Below are positions 62,304 through 64,000 of a stretch of 64,000 nucleotides of DNA, piece by piece (positions within the stretch are counted from its first letter, which is position 1; the number at the start of each line of letters is the position of its first letter). The stretch lies in assembly GCA_021414305.1 (NCBI GenBank), contig JAIOOS010000012.1, positions 62,001 through 126,000 of the forward strand, read 5' to 3'. The notes below the pieces were generated by a model. The model saw only the letters and a list, made by a program, of their open reading frames with translations. It had not been told where the DNA came from and searched no databases. This DNA is from Burkholderiales bacterium (GTDB lineage: Bacteria; Pseudomonadota; Gammaproteobacteria; Burkholderiales; Burkholderiaceae_C). The translations under genes were made by a program, and so were the position numbers.

Positions 62304-64000
62304 TCAAACGAGGGCTGCAGCTGTGTCGCCGGAAACTCGAGTGGTGCTGGCGGGAAGGTCGAACGTAAAAACCGCGCCGCCCGAGGCCTTGTTGGTGACA
62401 CGCAGCTGCCCCCCGTGACTTTCGACGATCGAGCTGCACACCGCCAGGCCCATGCCGAGGCCCTTCTCCTTGGTGCTGAGGAAAGGCGTGAACGTGCCCT
62501 CGAGCAAGTGGCTCGGCACGCCGCCACCTTGATCCTCGACACTCAGCCTCACCCCTCCGTCGATCTTCGAGGCCCCGATGACGACGAGGCGCGCTCCCGG
62601 TGCGTTTCGCTCCATCGCGTCGCACGCATTGATGACCAGGTTGATCAGCACTTGAAGGAGTTGGGTGCGGTCGGCGAGCACCGGAGGGCAATCGTCGGCG
62701 ACGTGCGCCTCGAGTCTCGCCTGTCGCACGATCAGCTCGCTCTCGACGAGTTTCGACAGCTCGCCCACCACCTCGCTGATATCGAGGGCCTGCTTGGGCA
62801 CTTCTTCCTTCGAGAGCATCCGACGCAGGTTGGCGATGATCTCGCCGGCACGCTGGTCGTTGCGGATGATGGCGTCGAGGCTTTCGACCACCTCGGCCAG
62901 ATCGGCTGGATCCTGTTGCAGGAACAGCTGCGCCGCCTGGGCGTTGCTGAGGATCGCGCCCAGGGGTTGATTCAGCTCGTGGGCCACGGACAGCGACATC
63001 GCACTGAGCATGGCAACTCGCGAGAGGTGCGCGAGTTCGTGGCGCTGCACATGCGCCTGCAACTCGGCCCCTTTGCGCTTGCGCGCTTCGATCAGGAGCG
63101 TTGCGATCAGGGCCGCCTGGAGCACGATCAGGGCGATGGCAGCCAGCGCGTGGTAGCGGTACCGGTCCCAGAACGACGGCTCGCGAAACAGCACGACCGC
63201 ATCGGCAGGCAGGAGATCCTCGCTGATGCGCCAGCGCCGGAGCTCGCGCCAGTCGACATAGGGATGCATCGAAAGCGGCTCGGGGAGTTTTACTTCGCTC
63301 GGCGGAGTACCGGCAAGGATCGCCTTCGCGATGGTGGACGCCTGGTTTGTCAGCGCGTCGGCCGGAACGCCGACACTGCCTACGGCTCCGTTCCCCACGG
63401 CGTTCATGGTGATGTGGAAGACGGGTGCCCTTGCCGTCGGCTGCACACGCCGCAGCACCGTCACCGAGCCGGGAAAGTAACGGCCCGCGCCGTCGCGGCT
63501 GAACGCACCGCCAAGGATCACGGCCTCCGGCCCGAGCGCCGCCAGCGCACGCCCGACCTCCTCGATCGGGAGGCTGGAAACGCTGCGAATCGGCAGCTCG
63601 GGCGCGACCTTGGCGGCCGCGTCGCGCAGCCGCCCCTCCCATACCTGGTCGAACTCCGTCGTCCCGAAGAGAAGCACGAGTTCCCTGGTGGCTGGTCGCA
63701 GCCGCAGGGCGAGCCGCAACACGGGTTCCGCGTCGATCTCGGCGCCGACACCCACGAAGTCCGCCGGCAGCCGCTTGGTCGCCAAGGTCGCCTTTCGCAC
63801 GTCCAGGAAGACCACCGGGACACCGGGAAGCATCTGGTCGCGATACTTCAACAGGTAGGTGAGCGCAACCGGGCCAGACGCGAAGATCAGGTCGATCTTC
63901 GTGCCGGCATAGCGATCGTGCAGGAAGGTCGCCAGGCGCTCCGCATGCTCCGGCCCGACGAAGCGAGCGCTGTCGATGTACTCGGTAAAGAACTGCGTCT
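62304..64000 (-). CDS. sensor histidine kinase with COG2984-like sensing domain (5' end beyond the window)
   Basis: Open to the end of the window on the minus strand, at least 565 residues visible. The N-terminal part (TKIDLIFASGPVALTYLL, PGVPVVFLDVRKATL, RPATRELVLLFGTTEFDQV) resembles the ABC_sub_bind fold. A membrane segment (YHALAAIALIVLQAALIATLL) then leads to the kinase: His in SLSVAHELNQPLGAIL, N-box INLVINACDAM, DQGGGV and GLGMGLAVCSSIVESHGG. The periplasmic sensor probably reads a small ligand. A response regulator is not in the window; it may lie beyond it. Confidence 0.87.
   Translation of the reverse strand, partial: TQFFTEYIDSARFVGPEHAERLATFLHDRYAGTKIDLIFASGPVALTYLLKYRDQMLPGVPVVFLDVRKATLATKRLPADFVGVGAEIDAEPVLRLALRLRPATRELVLLFGTTEFDQVWEGRLRDAAAKVAPELPIRSVSSLPIEEVGRALAALGPEAVILGGAFSRDGAGRYFPGSVTVLRRVQPTARAPVFHITMNAVGNGAVGSVGVPADALTNQASTIAKAILAGTPPSEVKLPEPLSMHPYVDWRELRRWRISEDLLPADAVVLFREPSFWDRYRYHALAAIALIVLQAALIATLLIEARKRKGAELQAHVQRHELAHLSRVAMLSAMSLSVAHELNQPLGAILSNAQAAQLFLQQDPADLAEVVESLDAIIRNDQRAGEIIANLRRMLSKEEVPKQALDISEVVGELSKLVESELIVRQARLEAHVADDCPPVLADRTQLLQVLINLVINACDAMERNAPGARLVVIGASKIDGGVRLSVEDQGGGVPSHLLEGTFTPFLSTKEKGLGMGLAVCSSIVESHGGQLRVTNKASGGAVFTFDLPASTTRVSGDTAAALV

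Overview
The window is high-GC DNA (about 70% by eye), densely packed with genes and with many ATGA-type start/stop overlaps. Gene content and order point to a betaproteobacterium, most likely Burkholderiales. Pointers are folE2-dxs-ispA-xseB, polA next to a DUF2782/thrB/BPSS1780-type membrane protein run, a complete liv branched-chain transporter, Bug/TctC and COG2984 solute-binding proteins, and ppx/sixA/ppk. This is inferred from proteins only; no rRNA or tRNA gene was recognised and the species cannot be named.

Layout. Bases 1-45700 look like chromosomal backbone. They hold an exporter and small proteins (1-1977), the LolD/LolC-E lipoprotein-release locus with two tandem permeases (1997-5213), a recJ locus (5278-7966) and an ABC ATPase with a permease/M1-peptidase fusion (8034-12582). 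Next come a PHP phosphatase and a YciO protein (12644-14164), an SPFH/ribbon-helix-helix pair behind a perfect palindrome (14185-15371) and an isoprenoid/folate operon (15384-19244, minus). After a divergent Rieske oxygenase come a DMT transporter, sulfurtransferase and USP (19462-22866), a ZIP transporter and a dienelactone hydrolase, and the polyphosphate genes (24680-28804). The liv operon (28904-33653), polA (33811-36579), a seven-gene plus-strand run from DUF2782/thrB to PhoD (36632-42054), and a lipoprotein plus uvrD (42094-45189) complete this part.

Bases 45258-64000 look accessory. They contain a 3'-truncated methyltransferase, an orphan COG2984 solute-binding protein, a LysR/DUF1127 divergent pair and a tightly coupled minus-strand operon of ten genes (48674-59162). 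That operon has three non-equivalent crotonases, an IclR regulator, a kynureninase, an ADP-forming CoA-ligase-like pair and a complete ABC importer. Upstream are an amidohydrolase and a Bug protein, then a degraded spacer, a phage-type RuvC-like nuclease and a sensor kinase with a COG2984-like sensing domain that runs off the end.

How the genes may work together. The ten-gene operon reads as import, CoA activation, crotonase chemistry and PLP-dependent C-C cleavage, probably controlled by IclR binding two repeats that touch the first start codon. Its substrate is unknown and it is the best candidate for an undescribed pathway. Other leads are PolA with its proofreading site altered (E357A-equivalent), the SPFH/RHH/palindrome unit, the transporter-peptidase fusion, and two mini-ORFs bridging genes by ATGA overlaps.
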